From Micromonospora cremea (GTDB taxonomy: Bacteria > Actinomycetota > Actinomycetes > Mycobacteriales > Micromonosporaceae), in assembly GCF_900143515.1 (NCBI RefSeq), contig NZ_FSQT01000002.1:2233501-2297500 (forward strand): DNA of 64,000 bases, read 5' to 3'. The notes under the pieces were generated by a model. The model was given only the letters and a program-made list of their open reading frames with translations. It was not told the origin of the DNA and searched no databases. Shown here in pieces: positions 45,566-56,657 of this stretch; the stretch's first letter is position 1; every line of letters starts with the position of its first letter. Position numbers and translations under genes: made by a program.

Positions 45566-45994
45566 ATGCAGAACCTTTTGCCAGAGCCACCGGCCACCCT
45601 CCTGCCCGCGAACCACGAGGCCGACGCAGCCCTGGCCGCCGCCGAACAGGCGGGCAGCGACCAGGCGTACGCCGAGGTGGCGGCCCGCTTCCCGACCTAC
45701 AGCGCGGCCTGGGCGGAGCTCGCGGCCCGGTCGTTCGCGCAGGGCCAGGTGGTGACGGCGTACGCCTACGCGCGCACCGGCTACCACCGGGGTCTGGACC
45801 AACTGCGCCGTAGCGGCTGGAAGGGGCACGGCCCGGTGCCGTGGTCGCACGAGCCGAACCGCGGCTTCCTCCGCTGCCTGTACGTGCTCTCCCGGGCCGC
45901 CGACGAGATCGGCGAGGCCGACGAGGCGGCCCGCTGCGCCCAGTTCCTCCGCGACTGTGACCCGGCGGCGGCGGACGCGCTGGCCAGCAACTGA
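45566..45994 (+). CDS. DUF3151 family protein
   Basis: A 142-residue soluble, all-helical protein. The sequence LLPEPPATLLP ... FPTYSAAWAELAAR ... VTAYAYARTGYHRGLDQLRRSGWKGHGPVPWSHEPNRGFLRCLYVLSRAA is the DUF3151 signature as I know it, strongly conserved in actinobacteria and usually near fba, as here. TPR-like helices suggest protein binding. Start ATG at 45566; another in-frame ATG lies four codons earlier. Confidence 0.88.
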   Translation: MQNLLPEPPATLLPANHEADAALAAAEQAGSDQAYAEVAARFPTYSAAWAELAARSFAQGQVVTAYAYARTGYHRGLDQLRRSGWKGHGPVPWSHEPNRGFLRCLYVLSRAADEIGEADEAARCAQFLRDCDPAAADALASN

Positions 45995-46045
45995 CACCCG
46001 GCCCGACGGCCGGCCCGGCACCTGCGCCGGCCGGCCGTCGGCAGC

Positions 46046-48547
46046 CTAGAGACCCTCGGCGACCGCAGCGGCGATCTTGAGCCAGGCGTCCCGGGTGGCC
46101 GAGGAGAGCCCTCCGTACCGGATCGGCTCGCCGCTGTCGATGAGCCGCTCGTACGGTGCCAGCAGCACCGCCCTGGTCCGCGCCGCGAAGTGCTCCTGGA
46201 TGGCCGGCAGGTCGATCTCCTTGCGGGACGGCGGCATCGACACCACCGTCACCGCCTGCCGGACCAGCCGTTGCCGGCCGCTCTGCTCGAGGTGGTCGAG
46301 CATCCGGGCGGCGGTCTCCGCCGAGTCGTTACGGGCGGACATGGTGACGACCAGTTGGTCGGTCGCGTCCATCGAGGCCTGCCAGTTCTGCGCCCGGACG
46401 TTGTTCCCCGTGTCCACGAAGATCAGCTTGTAGAACCGGCTGACCACCTCGCGGATCTCGGCGAACGCGGCTGCGGTGAGCATCTCGCCGCCGGTGGCCG
46501 ACTCGTCCGAGGCGAGCACGTCGAACATCCCCTCGCCCTGCGAGCGGACGTACTGCGACAGGTCGCCGACCCGCCCGTGCGCACCCTGGAACTGCCCGAG
46601 GTCGCGCAACATGTCCCGCACCGTGCGCGAGTGGAAGTCCTGTTGGGCGCGCATCCCGAGAGTGCCCTGGGTCTCGTTGTTGTCCCAGGCCAGCACGTAG
46701 CCGCCGCGCTTCTGGCCGAACGTCATCGCGAGCAGCAGGATGGCCACCGTCTTTCCGGCGCCGCCCTTGGGGTTGACCACGGTCACCTGCCGCAGCCCGC
46801 CGAAGTTGCGGCGCACCATCTCGATGTCCCGCTTGAGTTCCTGCTCGTGCCGCCCGGGAGCGAGCCGGAGCAGCCCCATCTTGTTGACCACCGCGCGGAC
46901 GCCCATCGTGGCCACCGGATCGGCGGGCCGTACCTGCCGGCGCCGGGCGAAGTCCTCCGCGGTCGGCGCCGCAGTGGTCTCCGGCTCCCAGGTGGCGTCC
47001 GGATAGCCGGTGGCCGGCACCCGGGTCACCCCCGCGGCCTCCTGATACGGCTGCGGCTGCGGCTGCGGTGGCGGGGCCCCGGGGGTGGCGCTCTGCTGCC
47101 AGGGCGGGGGATACCAGCCCGGCGACGGCGGGAACGGCCCCGGAGGCGGGGCCGCCGGGCCACCCGGCTGCGGCGCGGGGCCGCCGTGCGGCGGGTCGGC
47201 GAACTGCGTCGGATCGGGCGGGGGCGGGATCGGTGCCGGGCCGGCCTGACCGGGGATCGCCGGCGAGTACGACTGACCGGAGTACGTCTGACCGGGGTAG
47301 GCCTGGCCGGGGCCGGCGTGCGGGGCGGCCGGGCCGCCCGGGTGCGGTGGCTGGGGGACGGGCGGGGCGGGGACCGGCGGCGTTCCGGCGGCCGCCTCGT
47401 CGTGGGCGGTCCCGGTCGCGCCGGCCGGCCGCTGCGGCGGATACGCCCAGGGCGACTCGGCCGCCGGCCGTGCCGTTCCGGCCGCGGGTCCGTCCTCCCC
47501 GGCGCCAACCCCGCCAGCCCGGGTCCCCGCCGGCTCGGGCGTGGTGGGGTCCGCGGTAGCGGTTTCGTCTGCTGCCGGGTCGGCCGGGGCCGAGCGGTCG
47601 GCGGGCGCGGCGGCTGCCGCCGGGCGATCCAGGGTGAATGGCAGGTCCAGGTCGACGCCGCCCGGCGCGATCGGCGGGGCCGGGACGGCGACCGGGACTG
47701 GACCATCGGCCTGCCCCGGTGTCGCGCCCGACGCCGGGCTCTCCGCGCCGGTCGTGGGGCCCGCTCCCGACGCGGGGGCCTCCGCCCCGGGCGGAGTGCC
47801 CGCCTCCGATACGGGACCGGTTGCCTGGGGCCTAGGGCCGGCTGTCTCCGTCGTGGGGCCGGTTGCCTGGGACGTGGGCCCAGCTGCCTGGGGCGTGGGG
47901 CCGGCTGCCGCTCCGGTTGCCGCCGGCGTGTGGCTGGTTGGCTGGGGCGTGGGGACGGTTGCCTCCGGCAGGGCGTTGGGTGCCCACGGAGTGGGGTCGG
48001 CCGCCGCCGACGTGGTGCCTGCCGCCCCCGGCGGGACGTTCGTCGCCGCCGGCGCGGTGCTCGGTGTCGCGGCGCCGGACCCGGCATCGGTGGTCGACGG
48101 CGTGTGGGTGTCGCCGACTGCCGGGCCGGGGACGTCGGGGGCCGATGGGTCGGCCGGCGGTGGCCAACTCGGCTGGCCCGGGGCCCAGCCCGACGCGGTG
48201 CCGGAGGGGCCGGTGACGCCCCAGCCGCCGGGTGCCGGCACGGCACCCGTGAGCGACGGGTAGTCGGACGGTGACGGCGGGGTCAACGCCGCGGCCCCGG
48301 GCTGCCCGGGAACCGGCGGACGGCCCGTCGGCGGACGGCCCGTCGGCGGCGCGGCCACGGGCGGCAGCACCGTCGACGACGGCGTGGCCGATGGCGGGGC
48401 ACCCCGCTGCTCGGAGATCGACGCCCATGGCGGTGCCGCAGCATCCGCGCCCCGGTCGGCCGGATCCGGTGGCCAGAGTGGTTCGATGTCCCGCTCCGGC
48501 ACCGGCTGCTGGCCGGGCACCTGCGCCCGGTCGGCGTTCTCGTCCAT
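46046..48547 (-). CDS. MinD/ParA-like ATPase with long disordered N-terminus
   Basis: An 833-residue protein. Residues 1 to about 540 are Pro/Ala/Gly/Thr-rich with collagen-like ATGP...AAGPTSQATGPTTETAGP runs and YPGQTYSGQSY segments. The C-terminal 270 residues are a SIMIBI-class ATPase with a deviant Walker A NPKGGAGKT near residue 592, WDNNETQGTLGMR as Walker A' and FVDTGNNVR as Walker B. The architecture recalls the ESX-linked EspI proteins, but no ESX genes are nearby. It may position or regulate a membrane complex. GGAGG precedes the ATG at 48547. Confidence 0.8.
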   Translation of the reverse strand: MDENADRAQVPGQQPVPERDIEPLWPPDPADRGADAAAPPWASISEQRGAPPSATPSSTVLPPVAAPPTGRPPTGRPPVPGQPGAAALTPPSPSDYPSLTGAVPAPGGWGVTGPSGTASGWAPGQPSWPPPADPSAPDVPGPAVGDTHTPSTTDAGSGAATPSTAPAATNVPPGAAGTTSAAADPTPWAPNALPEATVPTPQPTSHTPAATGAAAGPTPQAAGPTSQATGPTTETAGPRPQATGPVSEAGTPPGAEAPASGAGPTTGAESPASGATPGQADGPVPVAVPAPPIAPGGVDLDLPFTLDRPAAAAAPADRSAPADPAADETATADPTTPEPAGTRAGGVGAGEDGPAAGTARPAAESPWAYPPQRPAGATGTAHDEAAAGTPPVPAPPVPQPPHPGGPAAPHAGPGQAYPGQTYSGQSYSPAIPGQAGPAPIPPPPDPTQFADPPHGGPAPQPGGPAAPPPGPFPPSPGWYPPPWQQSATPGAPPPQPQPQPYQEAAGVTRVPATGYPDATWEPETTAAPTAEDFARRRQVRPADPVATMGVRAVVNKMGLLRLAPGRHEQELKRDIEMVRRNFGGLRQVTVVNPKGGAGKTVAILLLAMTFGQKRGGYVLAWDNNETQGTLGMRAQQDFHSRTVRDMLRDLGQFQGAHGRVGDLSQYVRSQGEGMFDVLASDESATGGEMLTAAAFAEIREVVSRFYKLIFVDTGNNVRAQNWQASMDATDQLVVTMSARNDSAETAARMLDHLEQSGRQRLVRQAVTVVSMPPSRKEIDLPAIQEHFAARTRAVLLAPYERLIDSGEPIRYGGLSSATRDAWLKIAAAVAEGL

Positions 48548-48618
48548 TACGGTTCCTCCCCAGTCCTCCTGCGAGGATAGGCCCACCGGCCGACGAGGGC
48601 CGGCCGGCGCAGCCGGGG

Positions 48619-51112
<2,494 letters not shown>

Positions 51113-51160
51113 CCACCTCCCCCCCGGACCCCCCGGCCCGCCCCCCGGGCGGCTCTCCGC

Positions 51161-51221
51161 GTTGATCATGAAGTTATTGGCCGCTGCGTCGGCGTGTCGC
51201 GGCAATAACTTCATGATCAAC
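51161..51221. repeat. GTTGATCATGA hairpin element, copy B
   Basis: A perfect 19-base inverted repeat: GTTGATCATGAAGTTATTG (51161-51179) and its complement (51203-51221), extended by one C/G pair outside. It shares its 19-base arms with copy A at 32727. It lies 49 bases after purA and 88 bases before the AbiEi/DUF559-like gene. Confidence 0.9.
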
Positions 51222-51308
51222 GTGAGCTAGTCGCGCGGTTTTCCACAGGGTGGGTTTGGTTGTCCACAGGGGGGTGTCTGGGGTTCCGAGGTCGGTCAGG
51301 GTGGCCGG

Positions 51309-52241
51309 GTGGACGCCTTGGATGTTGTGCGGCGGGTCGCGGCCGAGCGGGACGGGATTGTGACGCTCGGCCAGGCGCGAGCCGCCGGCTTGACTACGCA
51401 TGAGGTGCAGCGGTTCTGCCGGGCCGGCCGCTGGCGCGTTGTGGCGCGGGGTAGCTATCTCGTGGACGCCGAACTGTACGACGCTGTGCCTCGACGGGCG
51501 CGGATCAGGGCGGCGGTCGCCTCCTTCGGTCCGGCGGCCGCCGCGGTTCTCGCCACGGCCGCCGAGCTGCACGGACTGGCCGGCATGCGGGTCACCGACC
51601 TGATTCATCTGTCGATGCCGGGTCCCGTCGCCAGGCCGGCCCGGCTCGCCTACCCGGAGGTGGTGGTCCATCAGTTGGCCATCCCGCCCGAGCACCTCGT
51701 CCAAGTGGACGGGATCAGCGCTACTGCGCCGCTGCGGACCCTTGCCGACCTCACCCTGCGGGCTGATCGTTTCTCTGCGGTGAGCGTGCTGGATTCGGCG
51801 TTGAATCGTCGCCTCGTGGCCGCCGATGACCTGCTCTCCATCCCGCGTCTCATTCGCGGTCGGCGCGGCGCGGTCGCGGCTCGTGGCTACTTCGGTGAGG
51901 CGGATGGGCGGGCGCAGTCGCCGCTCGAGACGCGCGCCCGGCTCCGCTGCGTCGACGGCCGGGTACCGTCCGACACGTTGCAACTTGAGGTCCGCGACGA
52001 CGACGGCTATCTGCTGGGGATCGGCGACCTCGGTTGGCGTGCTCCACGAGTGATCGCGGAAGCGGACGGCCGGGACGCACACGACACGCCGCAGGCCGCC
52101 TTCGCCGACCGCCGCCGCCAGAACCGCCTGGTCAACGCCGGCTGGTCCATCCTCCGCTTCACCTGGTCGGACACCCTCCAACCCGACTACATCCCCTGGA
52201 CGGTCCGCCAAGCCCTCGCCGCCGCTGCCCGATCCCGTTGA
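51309..52241 (+). CDS. AbiEi-type wHTH plus DUF559/Vsr-like endonuclease-fold protein
   Basis: A 310-residue protein. The first about 60 residues (VVRRVAAERDGIVTLGQARAAGLTTHEVQRFCRAGRWRVVARGSYLV) match the winged-helix domain of AbiEi-like antitoxins. Middle residues (AELHGLAGMRVTDLIHL...) match the AbiEi C-terminal pattern. The last 110 residues (SPLETRARLR ... EADGRDAHDTPQAAFADRRRQNRLVNAGWSILRFTWSD) match the DUF559/Vsr-like fold with candidate catalytic E and D residues. No AbiEii toxin gene is adjacent. It uses more T/A wobble codons than its neighbours, is flanked on both sides by hairpin repeats, and its TGA stop (52239-52241) lies in the downstream hairpin. Probable accessory insertion. 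Confidence 0.75.
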   Translation: MDALDVVRRVAAERDGIVTLGQARAAGLTTHEVQRFCRAGRWRVVARGSYLVDAELYDAVPRRARIRAAVASFGPAAAAVLATAAELHGLAGMRVTDLIHLSMPGPVARPARLAYPEVVVHQLAIPPEHLVQVDGISATAPLRTLADLTLRADRFSAVSVLDSALNRRLVAADDLLSIPRLIRGRRGAVAARGYFGEADGRAQSPLETRARLRCVDGRVPSDTLQLEVRDDDGYLLGIGDLGWRAPRVIAEADGRDAHDTPQAAFADRRRQNRLVNAGWSILRFTWSDTLQPDYIPWTVRQALAAAARSR

Positions 52242-52296
52242 TCATGAGGTTGACGGGTCGGTCGATCACCGAAAGACCCGCAACCTCATGATCAAC
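52237..52296. repeat. GTTGATCATGA hairpin element, copy C
   Basis: An inverted repeat with arms GTTGATCATGAGGTT (52237-52251) and AACCTCATGATCAAC (52282-52296), extended by CGGGTC/GACCCG (52254-52259, 52275-52280) after a small bulge. The first 11 bases equal copies A and B, then AG replaces AA. The left arm contains the stop codon of the preceding gene. It lies 36 bases before purD. Confidence 0.9.
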
Positions 52297-52331
52297 GAGA
52301 TTGGGGGTGGGGGACAGTAGGATCCTGGGTC

Positions 52332-53582
52332 GTGCGGGTTCTTCTGGTGGGTGGTGGGGGGCGGGAGCATGCGCTCGCGCTCGGGTTGGCCGGCGATCCG
52401 GCCGTTACGCAACTGATCGCGGCGCCCGGTAATCCGGGTATCGCCGACGTGGCCGAGTTGCGGGCGGTGACTCCGACCGATCCGGCCGCGGTGGCCGCGC
52501 TGGCCGTGGAGACCGGGGCCGACCTGGTGGTGATCGGGCCGGAGGCGCCGCTGGTCGCCGGGGTCGCAGACGCGGTACGCGCGAAGGGGATCGCCGTGTT
52601 CGGCCCCTCGGCCGAGGCGGCCCGCCTGGAGGGTTCCAAGGCGTTCGCCAAGGATGTGATGACCGCTGCCGGCGTGCCCACCGCCCGGGCGTACGCCTGC
52701 GCGGACGAGGAGAGCACCGCCCGGGCGCTCGACGAGTTCGGCGCGCCGTACGTGGTCAAGGACGACGGCCTCGCCGCCGGTAAGGGCGTGGTGGTCACTG
52801 ATGATCGGTCCGCCGCGCTGGCGCACGCCCGCGAGTGTGGCCGGGTCGTGGTCGAGGAGTTCCTCGACGGGCCGGAGGTCAGCATCTTCGTGGTGACCGA
52901 TGGTGAGGCGGCGCTGCCGCTGCTGCCCGCGCAGGACTTCAAGCGGATCGGTGACGGCGACACCGGCCCGAACACCGGCGGCATGGGCGCGTACGCGCCG
53001 CTGCCCTGGGCCCCGCCCGGCCTGGTCGACGAGGTCATGCGCGACGTGGTCCACCCCACCCTGGCCGAGTTGCGCCGCCGCGGCACCCCGTTCGGTGGCC
53101 TGCTCTACGTCGGGCTCGCGATGACCGCCGCCGGCCCCCGGGTGATCGAGTTCAACGCCCGCTTCGGTGATCCGGAGACCCAGGTGGTGCTCGCGCTGCT
53201 GGAGACGCCGCTGGGCGGGCTGCTGCAGGCGGCGGCCACCGGCACGCTGGCCGGGCATCCGCCGCTGCGCTGGCGGCCCGGTGCCGCGGTCACCGTGGTG
53301 CTCGCCGCGGAGGGCTATCCGGCCGCGCCGCGCACCGGTGACGTGATCACCGGCGCGGACCGGCCGGGCATCATCCACGCCGGCACCGCCCGCCGGGCCA
53401 GCGACGGGGCCCTGCTCTCCGCTGGTGGCCGGGTGCTCTGCGGTACGGCCACCGGCGTCGATCTGACCGCCGCGCGGGCTGCCGCGTACGCGCTGGTGGA
53501 CGGGGTGGAGTTGGCCGGCTCGCAGCACCGCACCGACATCGCCGCCGCCGCGGTCGACGGCCGGATCACGATTCCTGGCTGA
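52332..53582 (+). CDS. purD: Phosphoribosylamine-glycine ligase
   Basis: A 416-residue ATP-grasp enzyme of purine synthesis. It opens [20 protein letters not shown], then has [38 protein letters not shown] and [44 protein letters not shown] as typical blocks, and [11 protein letters not shown] for the metal site. The GTG at 52332 is the start. Its nearest upstream gene is the AbiEi/DUF559-like gene, with hairpin copy C between. Confidence 0.97.
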   Translation: MRVLLVGGGGREHALALGLAGDPAVTQLIAAPGNPGIADVAELRAVTPTDPAAVAALAVETGADLVVIGPEAPLVAGVADAVRAKGIAVFGPSAEAARLEGSKAFAKDVMTAAGVPTARAYACADEESTARALDEFGAPYVVKDDGLAAGKGVVVTDDRSAALAHARECGRVVVEEFLDGPEVSIFVVTDGEAALPLLPAQDFKRIGDGDTGPNTGGMGAYAPLPWAPPGLVDEVMRDVVHPTLAELRRRGTPFGGLLYVGLAMTAAGPRVIEFNARFGDPETQVVLALLETPLGGLLQAAATGTLAGHPPLRWRPGAAVTVVLAAEGYPAAPRTGDVITGADRPGIIHAGTARRASDGALLSAGGRVLCGTATGVDLTAARAAAYALVDGVELAGSQHRTDIAAAAVDGRITIPG

Positions 53583-53634
53583 ACCCGGGCAACCTCCCCC
53601 CGCCTCGCCGCCGTTTGACCGGTGAGATGAGGGG

Positions 53635-54165
53635 GTGGCGGGTTTGCCGGTCGACGTCGAGGGCTACCGCGACTATGTCGGTGTGCGGCTGGAGCCGCTG
53701 CGCCGCACGGCGTACCTGCTCTGCGGTGACTGGCACACGGCCGACGACCTGGTGTCGACGGCGCTGGTCAAGCTGCTCCGGCACTGGCCGCGGGTGTCCG
53801 TCATGGACAACCCGGACGCGTACGTCCGGCGGACCCTGCTGCGGGTGTGGCTGGACGAGCGGCGCAGGCCGTGGCGGCGGGAGGCCGCCTGGGCCGAGGT
53901 GCCGGACCATCCGGTGGTGGCCGGCGGCACCGACGGCGCGGCGGACCAGCTGACCGTCCTCGCCCTGCTGGCGGAGCTGCCACCGCGCCGTCGGGCGGTG
54001 CTCGTGTTGCTCTACTTCTGCGACCTGTCGGTGGAGGAGACCGCGCGCGAGATCGGCTGCACCCCGGGCACCGTCAAGAGCCAGTCGGCGCGGGCGATCG
54101 AGACGCTGCGGGGTCGCCTCGTGGACCTGCCGCCGCCCACCGAGGAGGTACGGACCAATGGATGA
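53635..54165 (+). CDS. SigE-family ECF sigma factor (2)
   Basis: A 176-residue ECF sigma factor. Region 2: YVGVRLEPLRRTAYLLCGDWHTADDLVSTALVKLLRHWPRV. Region 4: LAELPPRRRAVLVLLYFCDLSVEETAREIGCTPGTVKSQSARAIETLR. Start GTG at 53635, close behind GAGGGG. It overlaps the next gene by eight bases, typical of sigma/partner pairs. The target promoters are unknown. Confidence 0.9.
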   Translation: MAGLPVDVEGYRDYVGVRLEPLRRTAYLLCGDWHTADDLVSTALVKLLRHWPRVSVMDNPDAYVRRTLLRVWLDERRRPWRREAAWAEVPDHPVVAGGTDGAADQLTVLALLAELPPRRRAVLVLLYFCDLSVEETAREIGCTPGTVKSQSARAIETLRGRLVDLPPPTEEVRTNG

Positions 54166-54979
54166 GATCGCCCGGCACCTGCGTGCGGTGACGGCTGTGG
54201 CGCCACCGACCCGGATCGACCTGGACCGTTTGATCGCCGCTGACCGGCAACGCCGCCAGCACCGGACGTGGACGTTGGCTGGCGCCGGGGTGGCGGCCGT
54301 CGCGGTGACTCCGGCGCTGATCGCCGGACCGGAGCCGGGCGACGGAGGGATGGCGCTGCCGACGATGAGCTCCGGGACGGGCTCGACCGGCGGCCTGTGC
54401 CGGACGGTGCTGCCCACCGCCAGCGGGCCACTGCCGCCGTTGCCGACGTACGACACGGTGCGCGCCCGCCCGACGGAGCCTCCGCAGGAGGGGGAGGCCC
54501 GACTGACCGGGGCGCTGCGCGCGGCGGTGGACGTCGTCGTGCCCTCCGATGTGACGGTCGTCGGCGCGGTGCCGCAGTGCGACCGGCCGCAGTTCGCGTA
54601 CCAGCCGCGGAACCGGGAGTACCGGGCGGTCGCGCTGCTCAGCCGGGATGATCTGCGCGGCCATCTCATGGTGACCGTGCGTCCCACGCCGGCCGAGGTG
54701 CAGGCGGACTGCGCGGAGTTGCCCTACCGGGGGGAGTGCGAGGTTCGGGGGCTCGGTGACGACGGGGTGGCGATGGTCAGCAGCAGTACCGACCCGGGCG
54801 GGGGCGTGCACCGCTGGGCGCAGCTCCAACGGGTCGACAAAACGCTGGTCACGGTCACGGCGGACAACATCGTGGTCGCCGCCGACGGCACGCCGGAGCT
54901 GACCGCCCCGGAGCCGTTGCTGACTGCGCACGAGCTGGTCGAGCTGGCGCGGGCCCCGGGCCTGACCCTCTACCCCTGA
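54158..54979 (+). CDS. Membrane-anchored partner of the ECF sigma factor
   Basis: A 273-residue protein. Residues 1-42 are cytoplasmic and basic (LDRLIAADRQRRQHRT), then one membrane helix (about 43-60), then an extracytoplasmic domain with Cys pairs near CRTVLPTASG and CAELPYRGEC. It overlaps the sigma gene and is the probable anti-sigma or sensor protein, although no HxxxCxxC zinc motif is seen. No known enzyme domain. Convergent with fadD, from which it is separated by eight bases. Confidence 0.7.
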   Translation: MDEIARHLRAVTAVAPPTRIDLDRLIAADRQRRQHRTWTLAGAGVAAVAVTPALIAGPEPGDGGMALPTMSSGTGSTGGLCRTVLPTASGPLPPLPTYDTVRARPTEPPQEGEARLTGALRAAVDVVVPSDVTVVGAVPQCDRPQFAYQPRNREYRAVALLSRDDLRGHLMVTVRPTPAEVQADCAELPYRGECEVRGLGDDGVAMVSSSTDPGGGVHRWAQLQRVDKTLVTVTADNIVVAADGTPELTAPEPLLTAHELVELARAPGLTLYP

Positions 54980-54987
54980 GTGGTGGG

Positions 54988-56550
54988 TCAGCCGTAGTAG
55001 CGGCGCAGCTCGCGGCTGACCACCTTGCCGGTGGCGTTACGGGGCAGGTACTTCACGAAGATCACGTCACGGGGTACGGAGAAGCGGGCCAGGTAGTGCC
55101 GCACGTACTCGCGGACTGCCTCCGGATCGAGCGTCTCGCCGGGGTGCAGGGCGAGGAACGCGGCCAGCCGCTGGCCGTACTCCGGGTCGGGCACCCCGAT
55201 CACGGCGGCCTCACGGACCTGCGGGAGCCGGGCGAGCAGGTCCTCCACCTCGGAAGGGAAGACGTTCTCCCCGCCGGAGACGATCATGTCGTCGGCGCGT
55301 CCGTCGACGAAGAGCAGGCCATCGGTGTTGACCCGGCCGAGGTCGCCCGTGTCGAGCAGGCCGTCGTGGATTTCCCGGGTCGCGCCTGAGGTGTAGCCCT
55401 CGAAGAGCATCTCGTTGCCGACGAAGATGCGGCCGACCCGGCCGCCGGGTACCGGCTCGCCGCTGTCGTCGAGGATCTCCAACCGGGTGCCATGCGGCGG
55501 CCGGCCGGCGGTGGTGGGTGCCTCCCGCAGGTCGGCCGGCCCGGCGATGGAGGCCCAGGAGACCTCGGTCGAGCCGTACAGGTTGTAGAGCACATCGCCG
55601 TAGGCGTCCATGAACGCCGGGGCGAGGCCACCGGGCAGCGCCGAGCCGCTGACCGCGACGACCTTCAGCGCGGGCCGCGGGTCCGGCGGCGGCACCTCCA
55701 GCAGTCGCTGCAGCATCACCGGTACGGCGAAGAGCGCGTCACAGCCGTGCGCGGAGAGCGCCGCCAGCGTGGCGGTCGGGTCGAAGCGGCGGTGCAGCAC
55801 GATGGTGGCCCGCAGCGCGAAGGACACCTGGAGCGCCGCGAAGCCCCAGGTGTGGAAGATCGGTGCGGCGATCATCACGGTGTCCCGGGTGTGCAGCGGG
55901 ATCCGGTCGATGATGGACACCAGTGGCCCGAAGCCGTTCGGTGTGGGTCGGCGGGCGCCCTTGGGGGAGCCGGTGGTGCCGGAGGTCAGCACGATGATCC
56001 GGCCGTCGCGCTCCGGTGGGCGCAGCTCGCCCGGCAGCGCCCCGGCGATCAGCTCCGCGTGGGCGCGCTCGTCGACCCGGTGCAGCTCGGGCGGGAGCCC
56101 GAGGACCAGTTCGGCGAACTCGTCGTCGTGCACCAGCACCCGCAGTCGTTGCTCCTCGGCGACGGTGGCCAGTTGCGCGGCGGACAGGCCGGTGTTGACC
56201 AGGACCGCGTCGACGCCGAGCAGGGTGGCTGCCACGATCGTCTCGATCAGGCCGTGGTGGTTGCGGCAGAGCACCCCGATCCGGTCGCCGGCCTGGACGC
56301 CGAGCGCGGCGCGCAGCGCGCGGGCCAGCCGCTCGGCCCGGTCGAGCAGCTCCTCATAGGTCAGCTCGGTGCCGTGCTCGTCGAGCACCGCCGGCCGGCC
56401 GGGGTCCCGGGCGGCGGCCTGGCGCAGCTCACCGGCGAGGCTCCAGCCCCAGGTGCGCAGGGCGTTGAGCTGCGAGGCGACGCGAATGGGCCGGCCCGGG
56501 GTGAGCAGGCCGCGCCGGGTCAGCGTGGCGACGACGAACGGCAGGTCCAT
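54988..56550 (-). CDS. Acyl-CoA synthetase (FadD-like)
   Basis: A 520-residue AMP-forming acyl-CoA synthetase. The phosphate-binding loop is IIVLTSGTTGSPKGARR (about residues 190-205). YGSTEVSWAS is the A5 motif, and GLLDTGDLGRVNTDGLLFVDGRADDMIVSGGENVFPSEVE holds A7-A8. The final K in ATGKVVSREL is the catalytic lysine (A10). It activates a fatty or aromatic acid; substrate unknown. Start ATG at 56550. It is third in a minus-strand set with acyl-CoA dehydrogenase and SCP2. Confidence 0.9.
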   Translation of the reverse strand: MDLPFVVATLTRRGLLTPGRPIRVASQLNALRTWGWSLAGELRQAAARDPGRPAVLDEHGTELTYEELLDRAERLARALRAALGVQAGDRIGVLCRNHHGLIETIVAATLLGVDAVLVNTGLSAAQLATVAEEQRLRVLVHDDEFAELVLGLPPELHRVDERAHAELIAGALPGELRPPERDGRIIVLTSGTTGSPKGARRPTPNGFGPLVSIIDRIPLHTRDTVMIAAPIFHTWGFAALQVSFALRATIVLHRRFDPTATLAALSAHGCDALFAVPVMLQRLLEVPPPDPRPALKVVAVSGSALPGGLAPAFMDAYGDVLYNLYGSTEVSWASIAGPADLREAPTTAGRPPHGTRLEILDDSGEPVPGGRVGRIFVGNEMLFEGYTSGATREIHDGLLDTGDLGRVNTDGLLFVDGRADDMIVSGGENVFPSEVEDLLARLPQVREAAVIGVPDPEYGQRLAAFLALHPGETLDPEAVREYVRHYLARFSVPRDVIFVKYLPRNATGKVVSRELRRYYG

Positions 56551-56657
56551 GCCCTTGGGCCTCCTTCGGGGTGCACGGATGGTCCCCCGCAGGGGCCCAT
56601 CCTCGGGCTCTGCTGTCGATCATGCACCGGATCCGCCGAGCTGCCCAACCGCTGTGA

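Noticed and set aside
51309..52241. A complete AbiE toxin-antitoxin system
   Set aside because: Only the AbiEi-like part is present; no AbiEii nucleotidyltransferase gene is next to it, and purD follows directly.
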